Assembly: GCA_041940425.1 (NCBI GenBank)
Contig: JBGTSF010000015.1
Coordinates: 1-64,000, forward strand
Reading direction: 5' to 3'
Length of the DNA: 64,000 nt
Source: DATHTS01 sp041940425
Lineage (GTDB): Bacteria; Acidobacteriota; Blastocatellia; Pyrinomonadales; Pyrinomonadaceae
A model generated the notes under the pieces. That model saw only the letters and a list, made by a program, of their open reading frames with translations. It searched no databases and was not told the origin of the DNA. Within the stretch, counting starts at the first letter, position 1. Every line of letters begins with the position of its first letter. This document shows positions 17,277-25,871 of the stretch, piece after piece. The position numbers were made by a program, and so were the translations under genes.

Positions 17277-18956
17277 ATGGTTGAAAAGGATTTTCAGGAA
17301 GTCTGGCAGGCTGATGTATTAGGTCAAATTTACGAAACAAATTTCGCGGAAATGGCTCAATGGATCGCCGAAGGCGCGCTGATGCCCGATGACAAAGTGC
17401 GGCGCGGAAATCTGCGCTGGCTCGAAGCCGGAAAAGTTCCCGCGCTCGTGCCTTTTTTTAACGCCAAAGAACAGGGCATCGAACCGCCGCAAGTGCAGAC
17501 AAGCGTTACGGACGCGAATGATTCGCCGGTCGAAAATATTTCGACCGCGGAAAATTTTCACCCACAGAACGAAAATGAAAATTCAGGGCTGAATTTTCAA
17601 TCAGCACCGGACAATTTTTCCCATCAATCTGAGGCTTTTGACGAACCGAATTTTTCAAATGAACAGCCGTCGGCAAACATCTGCGTTCTACATCCCGAAG
17701 CGGAAGCGAAATTTCAATGTGAAACTTGCGGCAACGCTTTTTGTCCGCAATGCGTGAAGAGCTACGGCGGATCGGTCAAAATCTGCGCGATGTGCGGTGC
17801 GATGTGCAGAAGGATCGGCGAAAAGGATTTAAAGCAAGAAAGAGAAATTGAATATCAAAAAGCGATCGGCGAAGGTTTCGGCGCGAAAGACATCGGCAGC
17901 GCTTTTTCGCATCCGTTCAAATTCAAATCCAGTCTCGTCATCGGCGGCATAATGTTTATGTTTTTCACGCTCGGTCAATCGGCGGGCGCGATCGGCGGCA
18001 TAATGATGTTTTTCGCCGCGCTGGTTTGTTTTATGCTGGCGAATATGCTCGCTTTCGGCATTTTGGCAAACACCATCGAGAATTTTTCGCAAGGGAAACT
18101 CGAAGCCAATTTTATGCCGGATTTTGAAGATTTCAATCTCTGGGATGATGTCGTTCACCCGTTTTTTCTGGCAATCGGAACGTATATCGTTTCGTTCGGA
18201 GCGTTGTTTTTGATAATAATTATCGGCGTTTACCTGATAATCAGTTCGATGACCGAACAGGTGCAGAAAATGCAGACCGAACAGATAAAAGCGGCGAGCC
18301 CGTTTATGATTGACGAGAAAAAGGCTGTAGATCAATCGGAAGAAGTCAAAAAATTGGTTGACGGCATAAAGGAAGAAGCCGATGAAAAAAGACGCCTGAC
18401 CGAAAGCGGTTTTTCCGAAGAAGTTTTAACGCGCGAAAAAACCGAAGAAGAAGAATTTGAAGAGATCAACCGGATGATCCAGCAAAGCCGCAAACAAGAA
18501 CTCGAATCAATCGTCGGAAAAACTGAAGACACCAAACAGGCGGAGTTTCAGCAGATGATTTCCGGCTTTTTGCAGATGGGCGCGATTTTTCTGGTTTTAG
18601 GATTTGCGGCTTTTCTGTGGGGAATTTTTTATTTTCCGGCGGCGTGCGCGGTCGCGGGCTACACTCGCTCATTCGTGGCGACGATCAATCCGTCGGTCGG
18701 CATTGATACGATCAGAACGCTTGGCGCGGATTATCTAAAAATTCTCGGTATTTATATTTTGCTCCTTTTCGCGGCGGTGATCGTCAGCATAATTTTGAAC
18801 ATCATATTTTTACCGTTTATGCTTCCCGGAATGGGCAATCTTCCGGCAATCGCGGTTTCGAGCTGGTTTACGTTTTATTTCACGATCGTCTTTTCCTGCG
18901 TTCTCGGTTACGCCCTGTTTAAGAACTCCGACAAATTCAAATTTTACAGAGGCTGA
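17277..18956 (+). CDS. GYF-like / B-box-like zinc-finger multi-TM protein (Yip1-like)
   Basis: 559 aa. Residues 5-65 resemble a GYF_2 domain (EVWQADVLGQIYETNFAEMAQW-type with WLEAGKVPAL). A Cys/His finger follows at about 140-182 (CVLHPEAEAKFQCETCGNAF, CPQC, CAMCG), then TM segments at about 215-320 and 435-550 separated by a Glu/Lys-rich coiled region at about 330-425. It shares the order finger plus PSSL/KSSL-type TM start with the gene before it. GYF-like modules in bacteria often sit at the N-terminus of membrane proteins with unknown partners. Ribosome-binding site AAGAGGATAATT. Confidence 0.75.
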   Translation: MVEKDFQEVWQADVLGQIYETNFAEMAQWIAEGALMPDDKVRRGNLRWLEAGKVPALVPFFNAKEQGIEPPQVQTSVTDANDSPVENISTAENFHPQNENENSGLNFQSAPDNFSHQSEAFDEPNFSNEQPSANICVLHPEAEAKFQCETCGNAFCPQCVKSYGGSVKICAMCGAMCRRIGEKDLKQEREIEYQKAIGEGFGAKDIGSAFSHPFKFKSSLVIGGIMFMFFTLGQSAGAIGGIMMFFAALVCFMLANMLAFGILANTIENFSQGKLEANFMPDFEDFNLWDDVVHPFFLAIGTYIVSFGALFLIIIIGVYLIISSMTEQVQKMQTEQIKAASPFMIDEKKAVDQSEEVKKLVDGIKEEADEKRRLTESGFSEEVLTREKTEEEEFEEINRMIQQSRKQELESIVGKTEDTKQAEFQQMISGFLQMGAIFLVLGFAAFLWGIFYFPAACAVAGYTRSFVATINPSVGIDTIRTLGADYLKILGIYILLLFAAVIVSIILNIIFLPFMLPGMGNLPAIAVSSWFTFYFTIVFSCVLGYALFKNSDKFKFYRG

Positions 18957-18976
18957 ATTTTTCCGATTCACCCCGA

Positions 18977-19006
18977 CTGACAATTTCCGACCTACTTGTT
19001 TATAAT
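18977..19006 (+). promoter_or_regulatory. Candidate sigma-70 promoter of ftsY
   Basis: CTGACA (18977-18982) and a perfect TATAAT (19001-19006) are separated by 18 nt and lie about 40 nt before the ftsY start. Confidence 0.55.
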
Positions 19007-19047
19007 CTGTTATTTTGGAATTATAAACGGGTAGGTATTTTTTATAT

Positions 19048-20079
19048 ATGGCATTTTGGAGAAGAAATAAGGAAGACAAATTTTCGACCTCGGTTCTCGG
19101 TCTAGACAAATCCATCGAGGAACTGAAAGCGCAGGAAGAAGCGGTCGAAAAAGAACTCGGCGTGCGTTTTTACAAAGCGATCGAAAAAACGCGCGATTCG
19201 ATGAACAACAAGCTCGACGCAGTTTTCGAAAGCCGGAAGAAAATTGACGAAGCATTTTTAGACGAACTCGAAGAAATGCTCATCTCGACCGACATCGGCG
19301 TTTCGACGACGTTTCAGATTCTCGAAGCCGTCCGCAAAGGCGTTTCGCGCGAAGAGATCAAAGACCTCGACGCGCTCAAGCGGATAATGAAAAAAGAACT
19401 GCTCGACATTCTGCATCACTCGGAAGAAAAAGGCGTGGCATCGGAAACCGAAGTTTCGGATGCGATCAAACCGTATGTTTTGATGGTCGTCGGTGTCAAC
19501 GGTGTCGGCAAAACCACGACGATCGGCAAGCTCGCCAACCGCATCAAGGATGAAGGCAACAATGTTCTGATCTGCGCCGCCGACACCTTCCGCGCCGCCG
19601 CTTCCGATCAACTGGAAATCTGGGCGGAACGCGCCGGAGTTCCTTTAATTCAGCAAAAACAGGGAACCGATCCGGCGGCGGTTTTGTTCGACGCTTTGAA
19701 ATCGGCAAAAGCTCGAAACTCGGATGTTTTGATAGTTGACACCGCCGGTCGCCTGCACAACAAATCGAATCTGATGGCGGAACTCGAAAAAATGAAACGC
19801 ATCGCCGGGCGCGAAGTGGAAAAAGCCCCGCACGAAACTTTGCTCGTCATTGATGCCGTAACGGGACAAAACGGCTTGGAACAAGCCCGCCAATTTATGC
19901 GCGTCGCCGACGTAACCGGAATCGTCCTTACAAAACTCGACGGCACGGCAAAAGGCGGCATCGCCGTCGCCATTGCCAAAGAGTTAAATCTCCCGATCAG
20001 ATACGTCGGCATCGGCGAACAAGTCAGAGATTTAATGGTCTTCGACGCGGAAGATTATGTAAACGGTCTTTTTAACTAA
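19048..20079 (+). CDS. ftsY: Signal recognition particle receptor FtsY
   Basis: 343 aa SRP GTPase that docks ribosome-nascent-chain/SRP complexes at the SecYEG translocon. A short charged N-terminal region (no long acidic A domain as in E. coli), the N domain helical bundle at about 30-135, then the G domain: GVNGVGKTTTIGKLA (P-loop), DTFRAAASDQLEIWAER, DTAGRLHNKSNLM, TKLDGTAKGG, and the C-terminal GIGEQVRDLMVFDAEDYVNGLF. All motifs intact. ribD begins 1 nt after its stop. Confidence 0.97.
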   Translation: MAFWRRNKEDKFSTSVLGLDKSIEELKAQEEAVEKELGVRFYKAIEKTRDSMNNKLDAVFESRKKIDEAFLDELEEMLISTDIGVSTTFQILEAVRKGVSREEIKDLDALKRIMKKELLDILHHSEEKGVASETEVSDAIKPYVLMVVGVNGVGKTTTIGKLANRIKDEGNNVLICAADTFRAAASDQLEIWAERAGVPLIQQKQGTDPAAVLFDALKSAKARNSDVLIVDTAGRLHNKSNLMAELEKMKRIAGREVEKAPHETLLVIDAVTGQNGLEQARQFMRVADVTGIVLTKLDGTAKGGIAVAIAKELNLPIRYVGIGEQVRDLMVFDAEDYVNGLFN

Positions 20080-20080
20080 T

Positions 20081-21181
20081 TTGAAAAACGAAGCGACAGA
20101 ATTTGATATGAAAATGACGCGGCGTGCTTTGGAACTCGCGTCTTTCGGCATCGGGCAGGTCAGCCCGAGTCCGCTCGTCGGTTGCGTGATCGTTTCGGAA
20201 AACGGCGAAACGATTGGTGAGGGAACTTATATTTTTCAAAATGTTACGCATGCGGAAATTATCGCCCTAAATCAGGCAGGCGAACACGCAAAAAACGGGA
20301 CGGCTTATGTTTCGCTTGAACCGCACGCTCATTTTGGAAGGACGAAGCCTTGTACGGACGCTTTGATAAACGCCGGAATCCGCCGCGTTGTCTGTCCGAT
20401 CGAAGATCCGAATCCGCTTGTGTCGGGAAAAGGTTTCGAACAGTTAAGAAAAAATAAGATCGAAGTCGTTACGGGAATTTTGAAGGATGAAGCATCGCGG
20501 CTGAACGAAAAATTTTGCGTCTGGCATCAAAAAGGAAGACCGTTCGTGCATCTGAAATTGGCGATGAGTTTGGACGCTCGGATTTCTTTGAAAAATTCGG
20601 TTTCGACGACGCTTTCGGGAAAAGAATCTGCCGCAAGAGTTCAGGATTTGCGGCACGAACACGACGCGATTCTGGTCGGCGGAAATACGGCGTTTGTTGA
20701 TAATCCATCGCTGACCGACCGGAGCGGAAAGAAAAGGCGCAGAAAACTTTTTCGGGTGATTTTGGATAACAGTTTGAAAATCCCGGTTGATTCGACGCTT
20801 GTTCAAACGGCGAAAGAAACGCCGACACTGGTTTTTTCAAATTCGTCAGCCGAGCAAAAAATCGAAAAACTGATCGAATGCGGCGTTGAAGTTATAAAAG
20901 AAAATGCGCGTGATTTGAAAGCGGTTTTGGATGAATTGAAAAAGCGCGAACTGCAAAGCGTTCTGGTCGAAGGCGGGACGGAAATCGCGGGCGCGTTTGT
21001 TGACGCGCGGCTGGTTGACAAGCTGACTTTGATCGCCGCGCCAATCGTCATCGGCGGACATTCCGCGCCGCTTGCCGTCGGCGGAAAAGGCGCGGATTCG
21101 TTGGAAAACGCTCTCCGTTTGAAAGATTTGGAAATTATCAAACGCGGCGATGATTTTGAAATTACGGGTTATCCGGTTTAA
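20081..21181 (+). CDS. ribD: Bifunctional riboflavin biosynthesis deaminase/reductase RibD
   Basis: 366 aa from TTG 20081; ATG 20108 (MKMTRRALELA) is an equally good start and fits the usual N-terminus better. It deaminates and then reduces the pyrimidine intermediate of riboflavin synthesis. Deaminase domain at about 10-150: HAE at 57-59, and LEPHAHFGRTKPC where the first zinc Cys is replaced by His82, while Cys91 is kept. Reductase domain at about 155-366 (LKLAMSLDARIS, ILVGGNTAFVDNPSLT, VEGGTEIAGAF). Its TAA shares the palindrome TTAA with the stop of the convergent DUF1501 gene, so the genes overlap by 4 nt. Confidence 0.92.
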   Translation: MKNEATEFDMKMTRRALELASFGIGQVSPSPLVGCVIVSENGETIGEGTYIFQNVTHAEIIALNQAGEHAKNGTAYVSLEPHAHFGRTKPCTDALINAGIRRVVCPIEDPNPLVSGKGFEQLRKNKIEVVTGILKDEASRLNEKFCVWHQKGRPFVHLKLAMSLDARISLKNSVSTTLSGKESAARVQDLRHEHDAILVGGNTAFVDNPSLTDRSGKKRRRKLFRVILDNSLKIPVDSTLVQTAKETPTLVFSNSSAEQKIEKLIECGVEVIKENARDLKAVLDELKKRELQSVLVEGGTEIAGAFVDARLVDKLTLIAAPIVIGGHSAPLAVGGKGADSLENALRLKDLEIIKRGDDFEITGYPV

Positions 21182-22656
21182 GGCATCATAAATCCCAGAT
21201 TCGTCGTTGAAAAATTGTCCAGATTCGGAAAAACATATTCCATATCGCCCGTTTCCAGACCGAACCAGTTTGCCAGAGTCGCGGCGTATTGTTCGACCGA
21301 AGTGGTCGGAATCCAGCGACCGCGGGTGATCGAACCGAAGTCGGCATCGTCCGGTCCGTTTTGGATGAGCGTCGGGAAAGGCGTGCCGTTCGATGTGTTC
21401 ATCCCGTAGAAATCGCCGCCGAGAACCGCGCCGCCGAGAACTAATGCGTGATTTCCCCAGGCGTGATCGCTTCCGACATTCGCGCCCGAACTCGCCGGAT
21501 TGAATGTGCGGTTAAAATCCGACATCGTAAACTGCGTAACTTTATCGGAAATTCCCTGCGCCGTCATTTCATCGTAAAATGCCCGCATCGCTTGACTGAC
21601 CTGCGCGAGAAGTCCGCCTTGCCCGGACAATTGCCCGGAATGCGTGTCAAAACCGCCGATATGACAGTAAAAAATCTGGCGGTTAATATTTAAAATTTCG
21701 CGCGCCTTTATCATTCGCGCGACCTGTTTTAGTTGGTTGCCGAGTTCGGTGTTCGGAAATGTAACGGTCGTTTCCTGGTTGCTCTGCAAAGCCTGACTGA
21801 TCTGCAAAGCCTGCCGATGAACATTATTAGAAGCCGTTACGATCTCCTGCTCCGCGTCGAGATTCAAAGCCGCGTTTAACGCCTCGAAACGCGCGTTCGA
21901 GATCGGCGAATTGTTATATCCGGTGAGCGACAGAATACTGCTCAGAGAAGTCGGCGCGGGCGCGAGAGAAACGGGCTGAGTGTTCATCCCGACCGTGAAC
22001 AGAAGTGTTCCGGCAAACGAGCTGATCGTCGGGACGAGACCGAGCGGATTTGCCGTCGCGGTCATCTGGTCGGAAATTCTGCCGCCCCAGCCGGTCAGCG
22101 TTACCTGATCGGAACGGCATGTGTGATGCTGGTAAATTTGATCGGTGTGAGAAAAAAGCTGAAACGGGCGCGGCACTGCGCCGGTTTGATATTGCAAGCG
22201 CGTCATCGGCGCGACTAGCGTCCCGACATTTGTAACGACGGCGAGTTTTCCTTGCTGGAAAAGGTCGTGAATTCCGGCATTGACTCCGCCCGTAACCATT
22301 CCGAATCCCGGATGCAGACCGTAACTTAAATTTCCGATTCGCGGAACGGAGATCGGCAACAGCGTATTTTGCGCGAGTGCCAAACCCTGCGGGCTTCGCG
22401 CCGCGCTGTAATGTGAATAATTGCTGACGTTTTTGTCGTTGTGGATCGGAATGACCGTGTTGTTGCCGTCGTTGCCGCCCGTCATAAAAATACAGACCAG
22501 AGCGCGGAAATCGTCCGGCACGGCGTTCGCGTTTTTCCTCATGGATTTTTGGGCGAAAGCATTAACTAAACCGAAATGACTCAACTGCGTGGCGAGAGCG
22601 GTCATACTCAACGCACTGCACGATTTTTTCAAAAATTCCCGTCTGTTTTCCATCAT
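21178..22656 (-). CDS. DUF1501 family Tat-exported protein
   Basis: 492 aa. Tat signal at the N-terminus (RREFLKK followed by a hydrophobic stretch to about residue 36). The body has the sulfatase-like DUF1501 pattern: ALVCIFMTGGNDGNNTVIP near the start, GGFDTHSGQ in the C-terminal third, and a DHAWGNHALVLGG motif. The family occurs next to DUF1800 genes in many environmental bacteria; its biochemical role is not established. Ribosome-binding site GGAGA. Downstream of DUF1800 in the same orientation, across a palindromic heptamer spacer. Confidence 0.9.
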   Translation of the reverse strand: MMENRREFLKKSCSALSMTALATQLSHFGLVNAFAQKSMRKNANAVPDDFRALVCIFMTGGNDGNNTVIPIHNDKNVSNYSHYSAARSPQGLALAQNTLLPISVPRIGNLSYGLHPGFGMVTGGVNAGIHDLFQQGKLAVVTNVGTLVAPMTRLQYQTGAVPRPFQLFSHTDQIYQHHTCRSDQVTLTGWGGRISDQMTATANPLGLVPTISSFAGTLLFTVGMNTQPVSLAPAPTSLSSILSLTGYNNSPISNARFEALNAALNLDAEQEIVTASNNVHRQALQISQALQSNQETTVTFPNTELGNQLKQVARMIKAREILNINRQIFYCHIGGFDTHSGQLSGQGGLLAQVSQAMRAFYDEMTAQGISDKVTQFTMSDFNRTFNPASSGANVGSDHAWGNHALVLGGAVLGGDFYGMNTSNGTPFPTLIQNGPDDADFGSITRGRWIPTTSVEQYAATLANWFGLETGDMEYVFPNLDNFSTTNLGFMMP

Positions 22657-22668
22657 AATTTCTCCGTT

Positions 22669-22723
22669 AGGGACGAGGGATGAGGGACGAGTGACTTTTT
22701 TTGGTCCCTCATCCCTCGTCCCT
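22669..22723. repeat. Heptamer GGGACGA/GGGATGA palindrome
   Basis: A perfect 20-bp inverted repeat (22669-22688 and 22704-22723), each arm made of 7-nt units GGGACGA, GGGATGA, GGGAC, with a 15-nt T-rich loop. It lies between DUF1800 and DUF1501 and would fold into a very stable hairpin in the joint transcript. The same heptamer is found after gap at 53096. Confidence 0.85.
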
Positions 22724-22728
22724 TTTCC

Positions 22729-24891
22729 CTACCTCTGAATCTGGTATTGCGACGATGCGGCAATTAAATAAACGGCGGTTTTTACGCGTAAAGCCGGATT
22801 GTCTGCCGGAACTGCGGTAACCGCTGTAATGATTGCGGCGCGATGCTCGGCTGAAAGCGCACCGTGCATCATTTTATTATTTAAGAAATCCAAAAGCTGA
22901 TTGCCTGACGAATCGTTTGCGGCAAACGGAATCGCTTCGCTGAAATCAAGCGATGTTCCGCGCAGTGAATCCGTCGCGTTCGGAGGCAATGCTTCAAAAA
23001 CGAATACATGCAGAAAATTTGTGCGGCTGATTCCGGTGTTCGTGTTCAGAAGCGCGAATTCCGGCGCGTTAACCGTCGTGCCGGGAACGACGAAATCGGG
23101 CGGATAATAATTGAAAACGGTCGGCGAATTGAAAGTATTCTGTCCCATCTTATTAATCCAGTAACTCAAACCGCCGTCGGTCTGTGTTTGACCGTCGGCT
23201 GATCTTGCCGGAAAGATTCTGCCGAGATTTGTGATTAATTGCGCCGGTTCGCGCAATTTTCCGTAACGCGGAGCGGTTTTCAAATTGCCACGAGCTTCCG
23301 GGTCGAGCAGGATCGCTCGAATGACGGCTTTCATATCGCCCCGAATGTTTTGACCGCTGTTGACAAAAACTTCCGCCACACGCTCGACGTAAGCGGGCGA
23401 AGGATCGCTCGTTACGAGATGCTGAATCAGCACACGGCTGACATACGGCGGCAGGTTCGGATGATAAAAAATATTATCCAACGCATGTTTGAGCGATGTT
23501 TCCGCATATTCGATTCTCTGCTCGTCAGTTGTGCAGTTTTGACAAGCTGGAATCGTTTGATGAACGGCGTTCGGATAATTTAAAAGTTGCTTTTCACTCA
23601 AATCGTGATTTGCCGGAAAAAGAATCATCGGGTCTTTGTAGTTGACTAACCCGGGTTCGCCGTTCGGACAACTCGCGCCGGCGCAAAACGACCATCCGGT
23701 AAAGACTTTTGAAAAATTGTTGATGGTTTCTTGATCGAATGTCGGAATCGGATTATTGTTTGCGTCGCGCTGGAGCGTTCCGTCCTGATTAAGACGGAAA
23801 AGTCCGATAGTGAATAGCTGTAAAATTTCGCGCGGATAATTTTCATTCGGATTGTTTCGGGTGCTTCGCGCCATATCGAGATAGCTGCCCATCGCCGGAT
23901 TGAGCGTAACGTGATACATCAGATCGCGGTAATTGCCGAAAGCGTTCTGTGAAAGAATTTTGTGATAGGCGATCATATGGCTTGACTGCTGAACGCCGAT
24001 GCCGGACGTAACCCAAATCTGGCTTAAAGCCCACGCTATGCGGTGTCTTAATTGAGCGTCGCCGTAGAACGCTTCTTTAAAAAACCATTGCTGGACGGGC
24101 TGCATCGTGTATCTTTCGCGGTAGCAAACCGGATTGGTATTGGGCGAACAACCGCTCGGCGGATTCGTCGGCATCGAAGGAATGTCAGGATAAGGAATTG
24201 TCGGATATGTCGAATTAAATTGCTCGGCAAGCCATACCCGCAAACCGGTTCTTCTGATGCGTTGGTCGAGCGCGCTTGTCGGACCGAATGTCGCCTGTTC
24301 CAAAAATCGGATTCTATCGCCCGACCAAAGATAACCCGCGTAATCGTCTCCGCCGGGAATTTCGGAAGATTTCGCCGGTTCGGAATTTAGAAATTTCGGA
24401 TATTTGATTTCTCCGCCGCGACTTCCAAGTGAGATTTTGAGGGCGTTGCTGACAAGTCCGCGCCATGTCAGATAGATCAGCGATTCGCCGTCCGCTTTCG
24501 GCTGACCGCGATAGCCGTTTGCATCGCGCAGGCGGACTTTTAAGGCGTATTCGGTTTCGCCGATTCGAATCAATTCATCGGTTTGAAGTTCGAAAATATT
24601 ACCGCTTTTTTGATATAGATAAACCCGAAAAGCGTTTACGCCTTCTTTTTCCATCAATTCGACGTTTGTGAAAAAAAGCGTGATAAAATTTCCCGTTTGA
24701 AATATCTCTTCGGAAACGTCGGGAATTTTCCCGCGCCAGTTTTTGCTGTTGACTGCCAGAACTTTTTCCGAATCGCTATGGCTCAAAAGCACCGGCGTCG
24801 GCGAGTTAGGATTCGGGTCGGATTCGGCAAATATTTTTACGGAAAATAGCAGTGTTAAAACAATAAAACCTTTTAAAAGAAATTTTTTCAT
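22729..24891 (-). CDS. DUF1800 family secreted protein
   Basis: 720 aa from ATG 24891, chosen because GGAGAT lies 7 nt upstream; an ATG 12 nt further upstream overlaps that site. A signal peptide (MKKFLLKGFIVLTLLFSVKIFA) precedes the mature protein. An N-terminal beta-rich part (about 20-170) is followed by the DUF1800 region with RFLEQATFGPT, RHRIAWALSQIWV, MGSYLDMARSTRNNPN, NYPREILQLFTIGL and a C-terminal TPL-like FNYYPPDF. Usual partner of DUF1501 (next gene). Function unknown; probably periplasmic or surface-located. Confidence 0.9.
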   Translation of the reverse strand: MKKFLLKGFIVLTLLFSVKIFAESDPNPNSPTPVLLSHSDSEKVLAVNSKNWRGKIPDVSEEIFQTGNFITLFFTNVELMEKEGVNAFRVYLYQKSGNIFELQTDELIRIGETEYALKVRLRDANGYRGQPKADGESLIYLTWRGLVSNALKISLGSRGGEIKYPKFLNSEPAKSSEIPGGDDYAGYLWSGDRIRFLEQATFGPTSALDQRIRRTGLRVWLAEQFNSTYPTIPYPDIPSMPTNPPSGCSPNTNPVCYRERYTMQPVQQWFFKEAFYGDAQLRHRIAWALSQIWVTSGIGVQQSSHMIAYHKILSQNAFGNYRDLMYHVTLNPAMGSYLDMARSTRNNPNENYPREILQLFTIGLFRLNQDGTLQRDANNNPIPTFDQETINNFSKVFTGWSFCAGASCPNGEPGLVNYKDPMILFPANHDLSEKQLLNYPNAVHQTIPACQNCTTDEQRIEYAETSLKHALDNIFYHPNLPPYVSRVLIQHLVTSDPSPAYVERVAEVFVNSGQNIRGDMKAVIRAILLDPEARGNLKTAPRYGKLREPAQLITNLGRIFPARSADGQTQTDGGLSYWINKMGQNTFNSPTVFNYYPPDFVVPGTTVNAPEFALLNTNTGISRTNFLHVFVFEALPPNATDSLRGTSLDFSEAIPFAANDSSGNQLLDFLNNKMMHGALSAEHRAAIITAVTAVPADNPALRVKTAVYLIAASSQYQIQR

Positions 24892-25046
24892 ATCGATCTC
24901 CAATCAAAAGACTTTCAAATTTTTGTTACGGCGAGAAAATATGTGCGGATTATGTGATTATTTATAAAGCAAAATTGATTTATAATCAACATAAATTGAA
25001 TGGCTTGGCAGTTCAATCTCTAAATCAAAAAAAAAGTTTTTAACTA

Positions 25047-25871
25047 ATGCCGGAAAAAAATAAATACAAACCTTTTGCCAAAAAATCGTTCGGGCAAAAT
25101 TTTCTGGTTGATCAAAATTATATCGAGAAGATAATTTCCGCCCTAAATCCGAACAAAGATGAAACGGTGGTCGAAATCGGAGCGGGGCGCGGCGCGTTGA
25201 CAACAAAGCTGTTACAAAGCGGCGCGGACGTCATTGCCGTCGAACTCGACAACGATTTGATCCCGCTTCTCAAAAATGAATTCGGCAATTTTGAAAATTT
25301 TCATTTGCTCGAAAACGACGCGCTGAAAGTAGATTATTCAAAACTCAATATTCAAAATTCAAAACTCAAAACAAAGTTGGTGGCGAATCTGCCGTATTAC
25401 ATTTCGACCGCGATCCTCCAGCATTTGATCGAACACCGCGCGAATTTTGAAAGACTCGTTTTGATGCTTCAGCGCGAAGTCGTCGAACGCATCACCGCCG
25501 AAGCTGGGAACAGGGAACGCGGATTTCTGACGGTTTTGATCGAAGCTTATTTTGAAACTGAAAAACTGTTCGATGTCCCGCCGAACGCTTTTCGTCCCGC
25601 GCCGAAAGTCTGGAGCGCAGTTATTAAATTAACTCCAAGGGAAATAGATTTTGCAGATAATGAAATACTTTTCCGCCGGCTGGTCAGCACGGGTTTTAGG
25701 CAAAAAAGAAAAACGATTTTTAATAATTTGAAAAATGAAGGTGAAATTTTGTATAACAAAGACCTCGCGGGAATTCTAAACAAAGCCGAAATTGAACTGA
25801 ATCGGCGTGCCGAAACTTTGACTTTGGAAGAATGGATAAAACTAACCGAAAAAATATCCGATGCTGATTAA
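25047..25871 (+). CDS. rsmA: 16S rRNA dimethyladenosine transferase RsmA (KsgA)
   Basis: 274 aa. It dimethylates two adjacent adenines near the 3' end of 16S rRNA. KKSFGQNFLVDQNYI at the N-terminus, SAM motif VVEIGAGRGALTTKL, acidic ENDALKVDY, catalytic NLPYYIST, then the C-terminal helical domain. Nucleotides 25337-25371 inside the gene are five heptamer units (TTCAAAA/CTCAAAA type) that encode the SKLNIQNSKLKTK loop before the NLPY motif. The loop length is close to E. coli KsgA, so activity is likely kept. It overlaps the channel gene by 11 nt. Confidence 0.95.
   Translation: MPEKNKYKPFAKKSFGQNFLVDQNYIEKIISALNPNKDETVVEIGAGRGALTTKLLQSGADVIAVELDNDLIPLLKNEFGNFENFHLLENDALKVDYSKLNIQNSKLKTKLVANLPYYISTAILQHLIEHRANFERLVLMLQREVVERITAEAGNRERGFLTVLIEAYFETEKLFDVPPNAFRPAPKVWSAVIKLTPREIDFADNEILFRRLVSTGFRQKRKTIFNNLKNEGEILYNKDLAGILNKAEIELNRRAETLTLEEWIKLTEKISDAD
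25337..25371 (+). repeat. Heptamer TTCAAAA array inside rsmA
   Basis: Units ttcaaaa, ctcaata, ttcaaaa, ttcaaaa, ctcaaaa follow each other exactly. The intergenic heptamer arrays have the same 7-nt period; this one is inside a coding region, in a variable surface loop between the acidic motif and NLPYYIS. Confidence 0.75.

Noticed and set aside
22669..22723. Palindrome as a terminator between DUF1800 and DUF1501
   Set aside because: The T-run is in the loop and not after the stem; both genes are expected in one transcript.
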